In this document: in pieces, positions 1 to 6,435 of the stretch
How the letters are laid out: the number at the start of each line of letters is the position of its first letter
Numbering within the stretch: the stretch's first letter is position 1
NCBI GenBank assembly: GCA_009695405.1
Contig: SIAZ01000192.1
Span: 1 to 6,906, forward strand
Length of the DNA: 6,906 nt
Source of the DNA: Pedosphaera sp.
Lineage (GTDB): Bacteria; Verrucomicrobiota; Verrucomicrobiia; Limisphaerales; UBA9464
Direction of reading: 5' to 3'
Notes under the pieces: generated by a model
The model's database searches: none
Seen by the model: only the letters and a program-made list of their open reading frames with translations
Told to the model about the DNA's origin: nothing
Made by a program: the position numbers and the translations under genes

Positions 1-99
1 GAGAGTCCCGAGCTTTTGAATTCAGTGATTAGCAGTTGGATTTCAGCAAGACCACGCCGCTTCCGAGACGGTTTAATTGAGTTCATTCGCTCAGGCTAA
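1..99 (+). CDS. C-terminal end of an unidentified protein (5' end outside window)
   Basis: Frame 1 is open from the first base to a TAA at 97-99 and gives 32 residues ending in LIEFIRSG. The peptide has a plausible protein composition, with an amphipathic stretch (ELLNSVISSWI) followed by a basic patch (RPRRFRDG). The wording 'PELLNSVISSWI' near a C-terminus vaguely recalls the last helix of alpha/beta hydrolases, but 32 residues cannot support a family call. It lies on the same strand just before radC and could be its upstream partner: the likely N-terminal radC codons overlap or closely follow this stop. The function is unknown; the open frame could also be chance, being short. Confidence 0.4.
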   Translation, partial: ESPELLNSVISSWISARPRRFRDGLIEFIRSG

Positions 100-164
100 A
101 CCCAAGGAAGGCGAATTGGGAACCATGGGGTTCGGCGTACGCTTACTTTCGAGGGGCTAACGCG

Positions 165-734
165 GTGATGGTCGGTGACGAATTGCTGCGACATTTCGGG
201 AGTCTGGAAGGATTAGCCCGCTCGTCATTGGATGAATTGCGCCAAGTGAAAGGGGTGGGAACGGATAAAGCTGCGACCCTACTCGCCGCCTTAGAGTTGG
301 TTCGAAGAATGTCTCGTGAGCGGCGACCGGATGCCCCAGAAATGGATACCCCAGCCAAGGTCGCAGATTTGTTGCGGGATGATGCATTGGCTTGGAGCAC
401 GGAGCGAATGATCGTTCTTTTATTAAACACCCGTTGCCGATTGATCCGGATGGAAACCATTTCAGAGGGCCTTTTAGATCAGGTCTTGGTGCATGCCCGT
501 GAAGTCTTCCGACCCGCTATTGCCGCAGGGGCTTTCTCGGTGGTCTTAGTTCACAATCATCCCAGTGGGGATCCAACACCATCGGAAGCGGATATTCGGG
601 TGACACGAGATTTGATCCGCGCAGGATCGTTACTTCGCATTGAGATTCTTGATCACATCGTCTTGGGACGTTCAACATCGAACCGGCCACTCGACTTCTG
701 CTCAATGCGCGAATTGGGCTATTTTCATAAATAA
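165..734 (+). CDS. radC: RadC-family JAB/MPN domain protein, N-terminus short or disrupted
   Basis: This is a RadC (UPF0758, DNA repair protein RadC-like) protein. Residues about 5-48 form the helix-hairpin-helix part, with FGSLEGL and the hairpin VKGVGTDKAA. Residues about 60-189 form the MPN/JAB domain, with the full metal-binding pattern H130-x-H132-x7-S140-x2-D143 inside VHNHPSGDPTPSEAD. The C-terminus (ILDHIVLGR) is typical. RadC is named for a repair phenotype later traced to another gene, so its true role is unsettled; the fold suggests a metal-dependent peptidase or nuclease-like function. At 189 residues it is shorter than the usual 220 or so. The start is the GTG at 165, with GAGG at 151-154 as a possible ribosome binding site. 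RadC-like residues (FRGANAV) continue upstream of it in the same frame, where no start codon exists back to the stop at 78-80, so the true start is doubtful. The family call is firm; intactness is not. Confidence 0.88.
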   Translation: MMVGDELLRHFGSLEGLARSSLDELRQVKGVGTDKAATLLAALELVRRMSRERRPDAPEMDTPAKVADLLRDDALAWSTERMIVLLLNTRCRLIRMETISEGLLDQVLVHAREVFRPAIAAGAFSVVLVHNHPSGDPTPSEADIRVTRDLIRAGSLLRIEILDHIVLGRSTSNRPLDFCSMRELGYFHK

Positions 735-1048
735 AAAAGGGGTGGCCTTCTTATAACTCGCGTTGCGTCCTTAGCGAGGGACGAGCAAGGGGCCCCAAGA
801 CGTCGCCCGGAGAGATCTGCGGGAAGGGACAGGCTCACTGTTTTAGGGAGATTACCATGAATCGCACCTGTTATCCTCTCTCGTAGACTGCAATTGAGGG
901 TTCCTTGGCAAAAACGAGGGTGCCTGAGGAGTGATTCTCTGCGTCACCCTGGCATCGCCAGAGATCTCGTGTGATTCCCAGTTCGCCAAGGACGGGTCAA
1001 AACGGCTTCAATAAGCCCGATGCGATACGCGATCCCTAGAGCCTTGCT
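735..1048. other. Non-coding spacer with possible RNA hairpins between radC and the flavoprotein gene
   Basis: No convincing gene lies in these 314 bases. Visible structure includes an inverted repeat CGTCC/GGACG (766-770 with 779-783) competing with CTCGC/GCGAG (757-761 with 774-778). There is also a GGGGCCCC self-complementary run near 789-796 and a well-formed two-part hairpin at 917-950. A nine-codon open frame starts at the ATG at 857, behind a GGGAG (846-850). It ends at a TAG (884-886) and could be a leader peptide or chance. I recognise no known riboswitch, 4.5S RNA, 6S RNA, RNase P or tRNA signature. Confidence 0.5.
917..950 (+). other. Candidate structured RNA hairpin with GNRA-type tetraloop
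   Basis: AGGGTG (917-922) pairs with CACCCT (945-950). Inside it, GAGGA (926-930) pairs with TTCTC (935-939), with one G-U, around the tetraloop GTGA (931-934), which fits GNRA. The stems are separated by a 3-by-5 internal loop. It lies about 100 bases before the flavoprotein start codon, so it would sit in a leader transcript if the promoter is upstream. No T-run follows, so it is not a standard terminator. It is an untested structure and could arise by chance. Confidence 0.3.
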
Positions 1049-2233
1049 ATGAACGATCCTGAGGTGCTTGTAATTGGAGGCGGGGCGGCGGGTCTTTTTT
1101 GTGCTCGGACCGCTGCTTTGCGAGGTTTGCGTGTGGAATTGCTCGAGCATAGTTCTCGGCCCGGTAATAAAATTCTGATCTCTGGTGGTGGACGTTGCAA
1201 TTTTACAAATACTGGGGCAACCGCGGCCAATTACATCACTTCTGGGAGTCCTCATTTTGTGAAGTCCTCTTTGGCACGCTATTCTTCCGCCGATTTTCTC
1301 AGTTTGGTTGAACGGCATGGAATCGCTTGGCACGAAAAAAAACTCGGCCAACTTTTCTGCGACGTCAGTTCCAAACAGATCCTTCGTTTACTCGAAGACG
1401 AATGTGCCGATTCAGGTGTGACGATTACTGTCGACTGTCAGGTGACTTCGGTGGTTCGGAGTCCCGATGGAAACTGGGTCGTCACGACCTCTCTCGGAGT
1501 TAAAACCGCTCGGTCATTGGTTATAGCCACAGGAGGCCTTTCTTTTCCAAAACTAGGGGCGACGCCCTTTGGTTACCACATCGCTAAGCAGTTCGGGGTA
1601 CCACTGGTACCAACCCGACCCGGTTTAGTTCCCTTGACTCTTTCGCAGACTGCCTACGGTGCGTTTATTGCATTAAGTGGGTTATCTGTGGATTGTGAAA
1701 CCTACGGTGTACCAGAGGCCCCGCGCTTTCGCGAAAACGTTCTTTTCACGCACCGTGGACTGAGTGGGCCTTCCATTCTGCAAATCTCCAATTACCTGAA
1801 ACACGGTGAATCATTTCGTATTAATCTTTTGCCTGGTGTCGATGCCCTCGAGTTTCTGCGGTCTAATCGTGCCGGTGGCAAAGAGTTAAAAACCGTTTTA
1901 AAGCAGATTTTCCCTGAACGATTTATCCAAGCGTGGTTACCTGAAGAGGTCCGCTCGCGACAAGTGGCTCAGCTTCCTCAAAAGGACCTCGAATTACTGG
2001 CTGCACGGTTGAATGCATGGGAAGTCACGCCAAACGGTGAGGAAGGCTATCCAAAAGCTGAGGTCACTCTTGGAGGAGTCAATACGTCGGTTCTTTCCTC
2101 TAAGACTTTGGAGTGTCGGGAGGTCCCAGGTTTATTTTTTATCGGTGAAGTTGTGGATATAACTGGCTGGCTAGGGGGGTATAATTTTCAGTGGGCGTGG
2201 TCCAGTGGTTACGCCAGCGGACAGTCTGTGTGA
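1049..2233 (+). CDS. HI0933/YhiN-family FAD-dependent flavoprotein
   Basis: This is a 394-residue flavoprotein of the HI0933 (TIGR00275, also called BaiN/YhiN or 'aminoacetone oxidase family FAD-binding') group, of the family's usual length. The Rossmann FAD-binding motif is near the start (VIGGGAAG, residues 8-15) and E33 sits at the end of the second strand, where it would bind the ribose. The family signature ILISGGGRCNFTN spans residues 42-54 and ATGGLSFPKLG follows from about residue 160. HRGLSGPSIL lies in the middle domain. The C-terminal second FAD contact has GE at 366-367, D370 and GGYN at 377-380. These enzymes are cytoplasmic oxidoreductases whose substrates are mostly unproven; one relative was implicated in bile-acid chemistry, which need not apply here. 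The ATG is the first in frame that precedes the Rossmann strand, with a weak CTAGAG at 1036-1041. It looks monocistronic, with long spacers on both sides. Confidence 0.93.
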   Translation: MNDPEVLVIGGGAAGLFCARTAALRGLRVELLEHSSRPGNKILISGGGRCNFTNTGATAANYITSGSPHFVKSSLARYSSADFLSLVERHGIAWHEKKLGQLFCDVSSKQILRLLEDECADSGVTITVDCQVTSVVRSPDGNWVVTTSLGVKTARSLVIATGGLSFPKLGATPFGYHIAKQFGVPLVPTRPGLVPLTLSQTAYGAFIALSGLSVDCETYGVPEAPRFRENVLFTHRGLSGPSILQISNYLKHGESFRINLLPGVDALEFLRSNRAGGKELKTVLKQIFPERFIQAWLPEEVRSRQVAQLPQKDLELLAARLNAWEVTPNGEEGYPKAEVTLGGVNTSVLSSKTLECREVPGLFFIGEVVDITGWLGGYNFQWAWSSGYASGQSV

Positions 2234-2278
2234 ACGCCCCCTGTGAGACGACTTTAGTCAACGGCTCAAAAATTGAAT

Positions 2279-2297
2279 CGCGCTTCGGGGCGTTTCT
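2279..2297 (+). terminator. Candidate intrinsic terminator after the flavoprotein gene
   Basis: CGC (2279-2281) pairs with GCG (2290-2292) and C2283 closes on G2288 around a TTCG tetraloop, with one G-G mismatch; TTTCT follows at 2293-2297. A larger alternative pairs AACGCCCC (2233-2240, starting at the stop codon) with GGGGCGTT (2287-2294). The T-run is short, so efficiency is uncertain. Confidence 0.45.
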
Positions 2298-2433
2298 AAC
2301 TTATCGGGTTTCATTAGCATTATATGGGCATGCAACTACAGCATAACCCAGCCTAAAAACCATCAATTGGTTCTCTTGTTTCAGCGGGTATTCGCCTTAA
2401 AACAAACTGATTAACCGCTGTTCAGTTGAGGTG

Positions 2434-2447
2434 AAAGTAGCTACTTT
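2434..2447. promoter_or_regulatory. Perfect 14-base palindrome upstream of the secreted unknown protein
   Basis: AAAGTAGCTACTTT is its own reverse complement and lies 62 bases before the GTG start at 2510. It could be a dimeric regulator's operator. As RNA it would fold AAAGT/ACTTT around AGCT and is followed by three more Ts, so it could instead be a weak terminator closing the upstream transcript. The sequence alone does not decide between these. Confidence 0.35.
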
Positions 2448-2509
2448 TTTCTATCCCAAAACTTAAACTCAAACTGCTGAGAAAGTGTGGATGTGCCTTT
2501 TCTACTTTT

Positions 2510-3769
2510 GTGAAAATAAGACTTACCCACCCCAACTGTTGGATCCTTGTTCTCTTGGTATGGACTCTTCCGACGATGGCGGCCTCAGCAGGGATTGGAG
2601 TCCGACGTGTGGCGGCATTAACCACTGTCTACCGACACAATTCCCATTCCGATGTCATCCTCAGTCGGTTGTTGTTGACTGATATGTTAGATGGAACGGG
2701 AAAAGAATCGCCGCTTAAGCTAGTGTCCCTTTATACGGACCAGCGTCCAGCAAATGACATCAGTCGACTCTTGGCGGCCTCTCATCGCTTTCCTATTTAC
2801 ACGAATATTACCGACACACTGACTTTGGGGACCGGGACACTCGCTGTCGATGGAGTGCTTTTGGTCGCCGAGCACGGTGATTATCCGAAATCTGCCTCGG
2901 GCAATACACGTTATCCGAAGCGGCGCTTTTGGGATGAAACACTGCGGGTTTTCAAAGCCAGCGGACGGGTGGTACCCGTGTTTATTGATAAGCACCTCGC
3001 CGATAACTGGGAAGATGCGAAGCACATTTATGATACGGCCCGTGAAATGAACATCCCCTTAATGGCGGGGTCCTCCGTACCGGGTTCATGGAGACATCCT
3101 GCCGCTGATGTGGAACGAGGAGCGGTCTTGGACGAAATCGTTGTCTTAAGTTTTGGATCAACCGATCATTATGGGTTTCATGCCTTGGAATGTCTTCAGG
3201 CAGTGGTGGAACAACGGCACGGCGGTGAAACTGGAGTCCGAGCAGTCCAATGTTTAACTGGAGCGGCGGTTTGGACAGCACAGCGAAAAAAGCAGTTTGA
3301 TCCTGAACTCTTTGAGGCGGCTTTAGACCGTTTACCCATTCGCCCGGAGAGTGGGCGAGGGTTGTCACGGAAGGTTCCTAAACCAATACTTTGGCAAATC
3401 GAGTATCTTGATGGCCTTCGAGCCACAGTCTTGGAATTAAATGGGGCTGTGGGAGGATGGACCGGCGCTTGGAAATACCGAGACGGGCGGCGAATTGCTT
3501 CGACTCAGTTTTGGACACAAGAAGCGAGGCCCGCCGCTCATTTTACACTTTTACTCAATGGAATTGAACGGATGATGCTCACCGGCAAGCCCTCTTGGAC
3601 TGCCGACCGGACTCTTTTATCGAGCGGCTTGTTGGATTCATTGCTTCTTTCGCGTGCAAGAGGTGAATCAAGACTGGTGACGCCGCACCTGCAACTGAGT
3701 TATCAACCCGACTGGCGTTGGGAGCAACCTCCGATTCCGCCGCTCAGTCGCCCTTGGGGTGAACAATAA
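2510..3769 (+). CDS. Conserved secreted protein of unknown function
   Basis: This 419-residue protein starts with a Sec-type signal peptide: basic residues at 2 and 4, a hydrophobic core around residues 11-23 (WILVLLVWTLPTM), and an A-S-A site at 25-27 that would suit signal peptidase I. The mature part has an N-terminal block with YTDQ (75-78), DGVLLVAEHGDYP (114-126), PVFIDKHL (156-163), WEDAKHIYD (167-175) and PLMAGSSVPGSWR (183-195), then YGFHALECLQ (221-230). I recognise these as typical of a function-unknown family common in Planctomycetes, Verrucomicrobia and Acidobacteria; its mechanism is not known to me. The conserved D, H, E and K residues suggest an enzyme or ligand-binding fold, as an inference. 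The start is a GTG with no clear ribosome binding site; no other in-frame start precedes the signal peptide nearby. Long spacers on both sides suggest its own promoter. Confidence 0.82.
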   Translation: MKIRLTHPNCWILVLLVWTLPTMAASAGIGVRRVAALTTVYRHNSHSDVILSRLLLTDMLDGTGKESPLKLVSLYTDQRPANDISRLLAASHRFPIYTNITDTLTLGTGTLAVDGVLLVAEHGDYPKSASGNTRYPKRRFWDETLRVFKASGRVVPVFIDKHLADNWEDAKHIYDTAREMNIPLMAGSSVPGSWRHPAADVERGAVLDEIVVLSFGSTDHYGFHALECLQAVVEQRHGGETGVRAVQCLTGAAVWTAQRKKQFDPELFEAALDRLPIRPESGRGLSRKVPKPILWQIEYLDGLRATVLELNGAVGGWTGAWKYRDGRRIASTQFWTQEARPAAHFTLLLNGIERMMLTGKPSWTADRTLLSSGLLDSLLLSRARGESRLVTPHLQLSYQPDWRWEQPPIPPLSRPWGEQ

Positions 3770-3948
3770 ACTCAGCCCTCCGACTTCGGTTTCAACACGG
3801 CTGAATTCAGGGCATCACAAACAAGGGGGCGAGAGGTAAACTCCGACGAGTTTCTGCAGAAATAGTGGCTTCGAACCCACTTCAGTTGTATCCCACTCGA
3901 AATTCGCCGCTTGCCGTAACGACCCTCTAATCGCTATTTCGATCTGAG
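3770..3948 (+). other. Hairpin-rich spacer upstream of the CAAX-type protease gene
   Basis: Several inverted repeats lie in 179 bases. TCAGCC (3772-3777) pairs with GGCTGA (3799-3804). An alternative GCCCT (3775-3779) with AGGGC (3809-3813) excludes the first. CTGAATTCAG (3801-3810) is self-complementary. AAACTC/GAGTTT (3838-3843 with 3848-3853) closes on a CGAC tetraloop. AGTGG/CCACT (3864-3868 with 3877-3881) has an eight-base loop containing TTCGAA. Mutually exclusive stems suggest either a terminator region for the preceding gene or a structured leader for the next one. No long T-run follows, so a simple terminator is not obvious. Confidence 0.35.
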
Positions 3949-4686
3949 ATGTCTGAATCCCAGCGCACTTCAAAGCCTCCTCTCTGGAGTTTACCCGAAA
4001 TTCCACGCGTATTGCCCTTCGCTGTTTTCCTCGTATTAACCAGCTTTCAAGGTAAGTATTTTGCAGGCTCCGAATACTGGATTTATGGGCTGAAAACACT
4101 CGTTGCTGCCGGTTTAATATGGCACTTTAAATCCCGTCTTCCTGAGTTAAAATGGGCAATCAGTGTTCCAGCGGTTGTTACGGGCATTCTTATCGCAGTG
4201 CTTTGGCTAGGGCTCGACGGACGCATCCCTTCTCTCGGTGAACTCTACGATTCCTTCAACCAACGAATCACTGGGACTGTGCCGGTTCCAGAAAAACCGG
4301 AAGCCCCCTGGAACTCATTAGCCTTTTTTAAAGATAACGCCCCTCTCGCTTGGATATTTCTGGCTCTGCGAGTCCTCGGTCGTTCCTTTGTTGTTCCAAT
4401 CGTCGAAGAAGTTTTTTATCGCTCTTTTTTCTACCGCTACATCGTCAATCCGGAATTCTCAACGGTTGCTCATCGTGTCTGGCATTTACGGGCTTTCCTC
4501 CTGACATCCCTCGCCTTCGGTTTGTCACATCCCGGTCAGTGGTGCCCCGCGATTATTTGCGGTGCCGCTTATCAAGCGCTGGTCATTCGTAAGGATCGTT
4601 TGGGTGACGCTCTGGTTTCTCACGGCGTGACCAATGCCGTGATCAGTGCTTATGCCATCTACACAAGACAGTGGCAATTCACTTGA
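3949..4686 (+). CDS. CPBP/CAAX-protease-related intramembrane protein
   Basis: This 245-residue multi-spanning membrane protein has hydrophobic segments near residues 20-33, 45-60, 70-89, 131-150, 182-193 and 199-213. It carries the three motifs of the CPBP (Abi/CAAX protease, Rce1-like) family: E153-E154-x3-R158 (EEVFYR), F190-x3-H194 (FGLSH) and H225-x3-N229 (HGVTN). These are the expected residues of the glutamate/histidine intramembrane protease site, so it should be active. The N-terminal layout (LPFAVFLVL, LKTLVAAGLIW, LPEL, LWLGLDG) matches the 'CAAX prenyl protease-related' subgroup often found with exosortase/PEP-CTERM systems. No exosortase is visible here, so its substrate is unknown. 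The ATG follows an in-frame TAA (3928-3930), which bounds the start; no good ribosome binding site precedes it. Its 3' end overlaps the next gene, implying co-transcription. Confidence 0.87.
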   Translation: MSESQRTSKPPLWSLPEIPRVLPFAVFLVLTSFQGKYFAGSEYWIYGLKTLVAAGLIWHFKSRLPELKWAISVPAVVTGILIAVLWLGLDGRIPSLGELYDSFNQRITGTVPVPEKPEAPWNSLAFFKDNAPLAWIFLALRVLGRSFVVPIVEEVFYRSFFYRYIVNPEFSTVAHRVWHLRAFLLTSLAFGLSHPGQWCPAIICGAAYQALVIRKDRLGDALVSHGVTNAVISAYAIYTRQWQFT

Positions 4687-6304
4687 GCCACCAAACGCAC
4701 TTGTGATTTCAGTCCCAATCATTCAGACACGCTCACCCTGCGTAATTTTTGAAGATGATCAACTTCTTGTAGTTCACAAGCCGCCCGGTTGGAATACACA
4801 CGCTCCGTCGCCTTACGCTGGGGAAGGGCTCTACGAATGGCTGAGGCATCGCGAACCAAGGTGGTCTAGCCTTTCTATTCTTCACCGACTCGATAAGGAA
4901 ACCTCTGGCTTGATAGTCTTTGGTAAATCACCCGAGGCTAATCGCTCACTGACTCAACAATTTGAACGTCGAGAGGTGGATAAAACTTATCGCCTTCTTA
5001 CCGATCGCCCGATCTCTAAAGAGTCCTTTACCGTCGTATCAGCCATCGTTCGCAACGGCGATCACTACCTAGCCCGCCCTACAAACGGTGCGGTAGATTT
5101 AGCTGAAACCGAATTTCAAGTTCTCTCCCGTCAAGGTCCAATCACCGAACTAGAAGCTCGCCCAAAGACTGGGCGAACTCACCAAATTCGCGTCCATGCT
5201 GCGCACCAAGGAATTCCAATTCTAGGGGACTCTCTCTACGGTGGAACCTCTCATTCACGGCTCCATTTGGCAGCTATTGCCTTGCGCTTCCAACATCCGG
5301 AATCCGCCAAGACTGTCGCATTTTCGGTTCCACACGGATTCGATATTTCACCCTTTACCCTGCTGCGACATGCGGTCATTGACCCCGAGGCGACGGATGC
5401 ATTTCGGCTTCGACATGGGGAAGGGAACGCCGAGGCTGCGGGTTGTTATCGGGATGCCTTAGGTGACTATCAGTTAATTCAATCAGAAGTCCCGCCGACT
5501 CTCTTACTTGACCCCGACATCCCTTCGGTTCGAGGGGTTTTTTATAAGCGCCTCAATCGTCATTTACGCACCGCCACGACTGACACAGTAAACCCCTGCC
5601 TTCTAGCGGGCACTTCAGCGCTTGACCGATTCACAGTCCGTGAAAACGGGGTGTCTTACGAACTTAGCTTTAACGAAGGCTACAGCGTAGGCCTGTTTCT
5701 CGATCAACGAGATAACCGCAGGCGTCTGTTGACTCACCACATCGGAGCAGATTTCCCTCTCTTTCCCAGCTATATCCAAGGGTGCGAAGTCCTCAACTGT
5801 TTCTCTTACACCTGTGCTTTTAGCGTCTGTGCAGCTCTCGGTGGAGCACGCACTACTAGCCTTGATCTTTCAAAAAAATATCTAGAATGGGGGCGTCGTA
5901 ACTTCAAACTCAATTCGATCGATCCAACTGGCCACGATTTTATCTTTGGCGATGTCTTCGACTGGCTACGGCGACTTGGGAAAAAGGGAAGCTCTTTCGA
6001 TGTTATACTTTTAGATCCCCCCACTTTTTCACGATCAAAAGAGCATGGCGACTTTCGAGCTGAACGGGATTATGGAAGTTTGATTACTTCTGCTCTGAGT
6101 GTCCTCAAGCCCGGCGGAGTTCTCTTTGCTTCCACCAATGCGGCACGACTTGAGCCTGAGCGGTTCCTTGAGGATATCCGTGAGGCTATAAAGGGTTCGG
6201 GGCGGCGGATTCAGTCTCAGCTTTATGTACCGCAACCACCCGATTTCCCAATCAGTCGGGCCGAACCTGCCTATTTGAAAACAGTCTGGCTCCGAGTTCT
6301 ATAA
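4646..6304 (+). CDS. Fusion of RluA-family pseudouridine synthase and RlmI-like SAM methyltransferase
   Basis: The 552-residue protein joins two RNA-modifying enzymes. Residues about 33-240 are an RluA-type pseudouridine synthase: VIFEDDQLLVVHKPPG (33-48), HRLDKETSGL (80-89) with catalytic D83, and TGRTHQIRVH (175-184). Residues about 250-305 resemble the small domain that precedes the RlmI methyltransferase core (FRLRHGEG, then YRDALGDYQLIQSE). Residues about 327-552 are a class I SAM methyltransferase of the RlmI/YccW type: GLFLDQRDNRR (349-359), motif I region VLNCFSYTCAF (382-392), acidic D407 at the second strand, GDVFDWL (435-441) and DPPTF (457-461). The likely role is rRNA or tRNA modification in the cytoplasm; the exact sites are unknown. 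An odd feature is a cysteine at 390, where relatives usually have glycine. The start is uncertain: GTG 4646, ATG 4652 or GTG 4703 all precede the first domain, and the first two overlap the protease gene by 41 or 35 bases. Confidence 0.9.
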   Translation: MLMPSTQDSGNSLEPPNALVISVPIIQTRSPCVIFEDDQLLVVHKPPGWNTHAPSPYAGEGLYEWLRHREPRWSSLSILHRLDKETSGLIVFGKSPEANRSLTQQFERREVDKTYRLLTDRPISKESFTVVSAIVRNGDHYLARPTNGAVDLAETEFQVLSRQGPITELEARPKTGRTHQIRVHAAHQGIPILGDSLYGGTSHSRLHLAAIALRFQHPESAKTVAFSVPHGFDISPFTLLRHAVIDPEATDAFRLRHGEGNAEAAGCYRDALGDYQLIQSEVPPTLLLDPDIPSVRGVFYKRLNRHLRTATTDTVNPCLLAGTSALDRFTVRENGVSYELSFNEGYSVGLFLDQRDNRRRLLTHHIGADFPLFPSYIQGCEVLNCFSYTCAFSVCAALGGARTTSLDLSKKYLEWGRRNFKLNSIDPTGHDFIFGDVFDWLRRLGKKGSSFDVILLDPPTFSRSKEHGDFRAERDYGSLITSALSVLKPGGVLFASTNAARLEPERFLEDIREAIKGSGRRIQSQLYVPQPPDFPISRAEPAYLKTVWLRVL

Positions 6305-6367
6305 TCTTAGCAATGGTTAACCCGAACTCCGAAGTCAAAAAGGTCAATTTGCTCCACGCACTAGTGG
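6305..6367. other. Short spacer between the fusion gene and insertion-sequence remnants
   Basis: There is no gene here. GGTTAACC (6315-6322) is self-complementary, and CCAC/GTGG (6354-6357 with 6364-6367) forms a short inverted repeat right at the edge of the remnant copy. Neither is followed by a T-run, so I do not call a terminator. The homology with the second element copy starts at about 6368-6369. Confidence 0.35.
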
Positions 6368-6435
6368 TCCGTGCTGTCACGGGTTGAGGTTATGAACCCG
6401 ATCCAAACAAAGTTGATCGTCCTTGTTTTTGACCA
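6368..6435 (-). repeat. Remnant copy (A) of an insertion-sequence end
   Basis: This stretch aligns with 6631-6697. Over the first 46 or so bases about 32 match with one single-base indel, then 21 consecutive bases (6415-6435 against 6677-6697) are identical. Shared landmarks from the outer edge are CCGTGC, TCACG, GTTGA and GAA. The identical tail lies inside the transposase coding end of copy B, so A is a second, older copy of the same element's end. CGGGTT/AACCCG (6380-6385 with 6395-6400) forms a hairpin in A only. Confidence 0.72.

Noticed and set aside
944..1351. Minus-strand 135-residue open frame
   Set aside because: It is antisense to the flavoprotein's conserved FAD-binding region and lacks family features.
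2485..2682. Plus-strand 65-residue open frame overlapping the secreted protein start
   Set aside because: It reads a different frame across the signal peptide; the 2510 frame continues for 419 residues with conserved motifs.
3864..3881. tRNA T-arm-like hairpin with TTCGAA loop
   Set aside because: The loop is eight bases rather than seven and no acceptor, D-arm or anticodon arm can be assembled on either strand.
6275..6305. TTGAAA and TATAAT promoter-like boxes at the end of the fusion gene
   Set aside because: Spacing is 19 bases, the TATAAT overlaps the stop codon and no plus-strand gene follows; probably chance.
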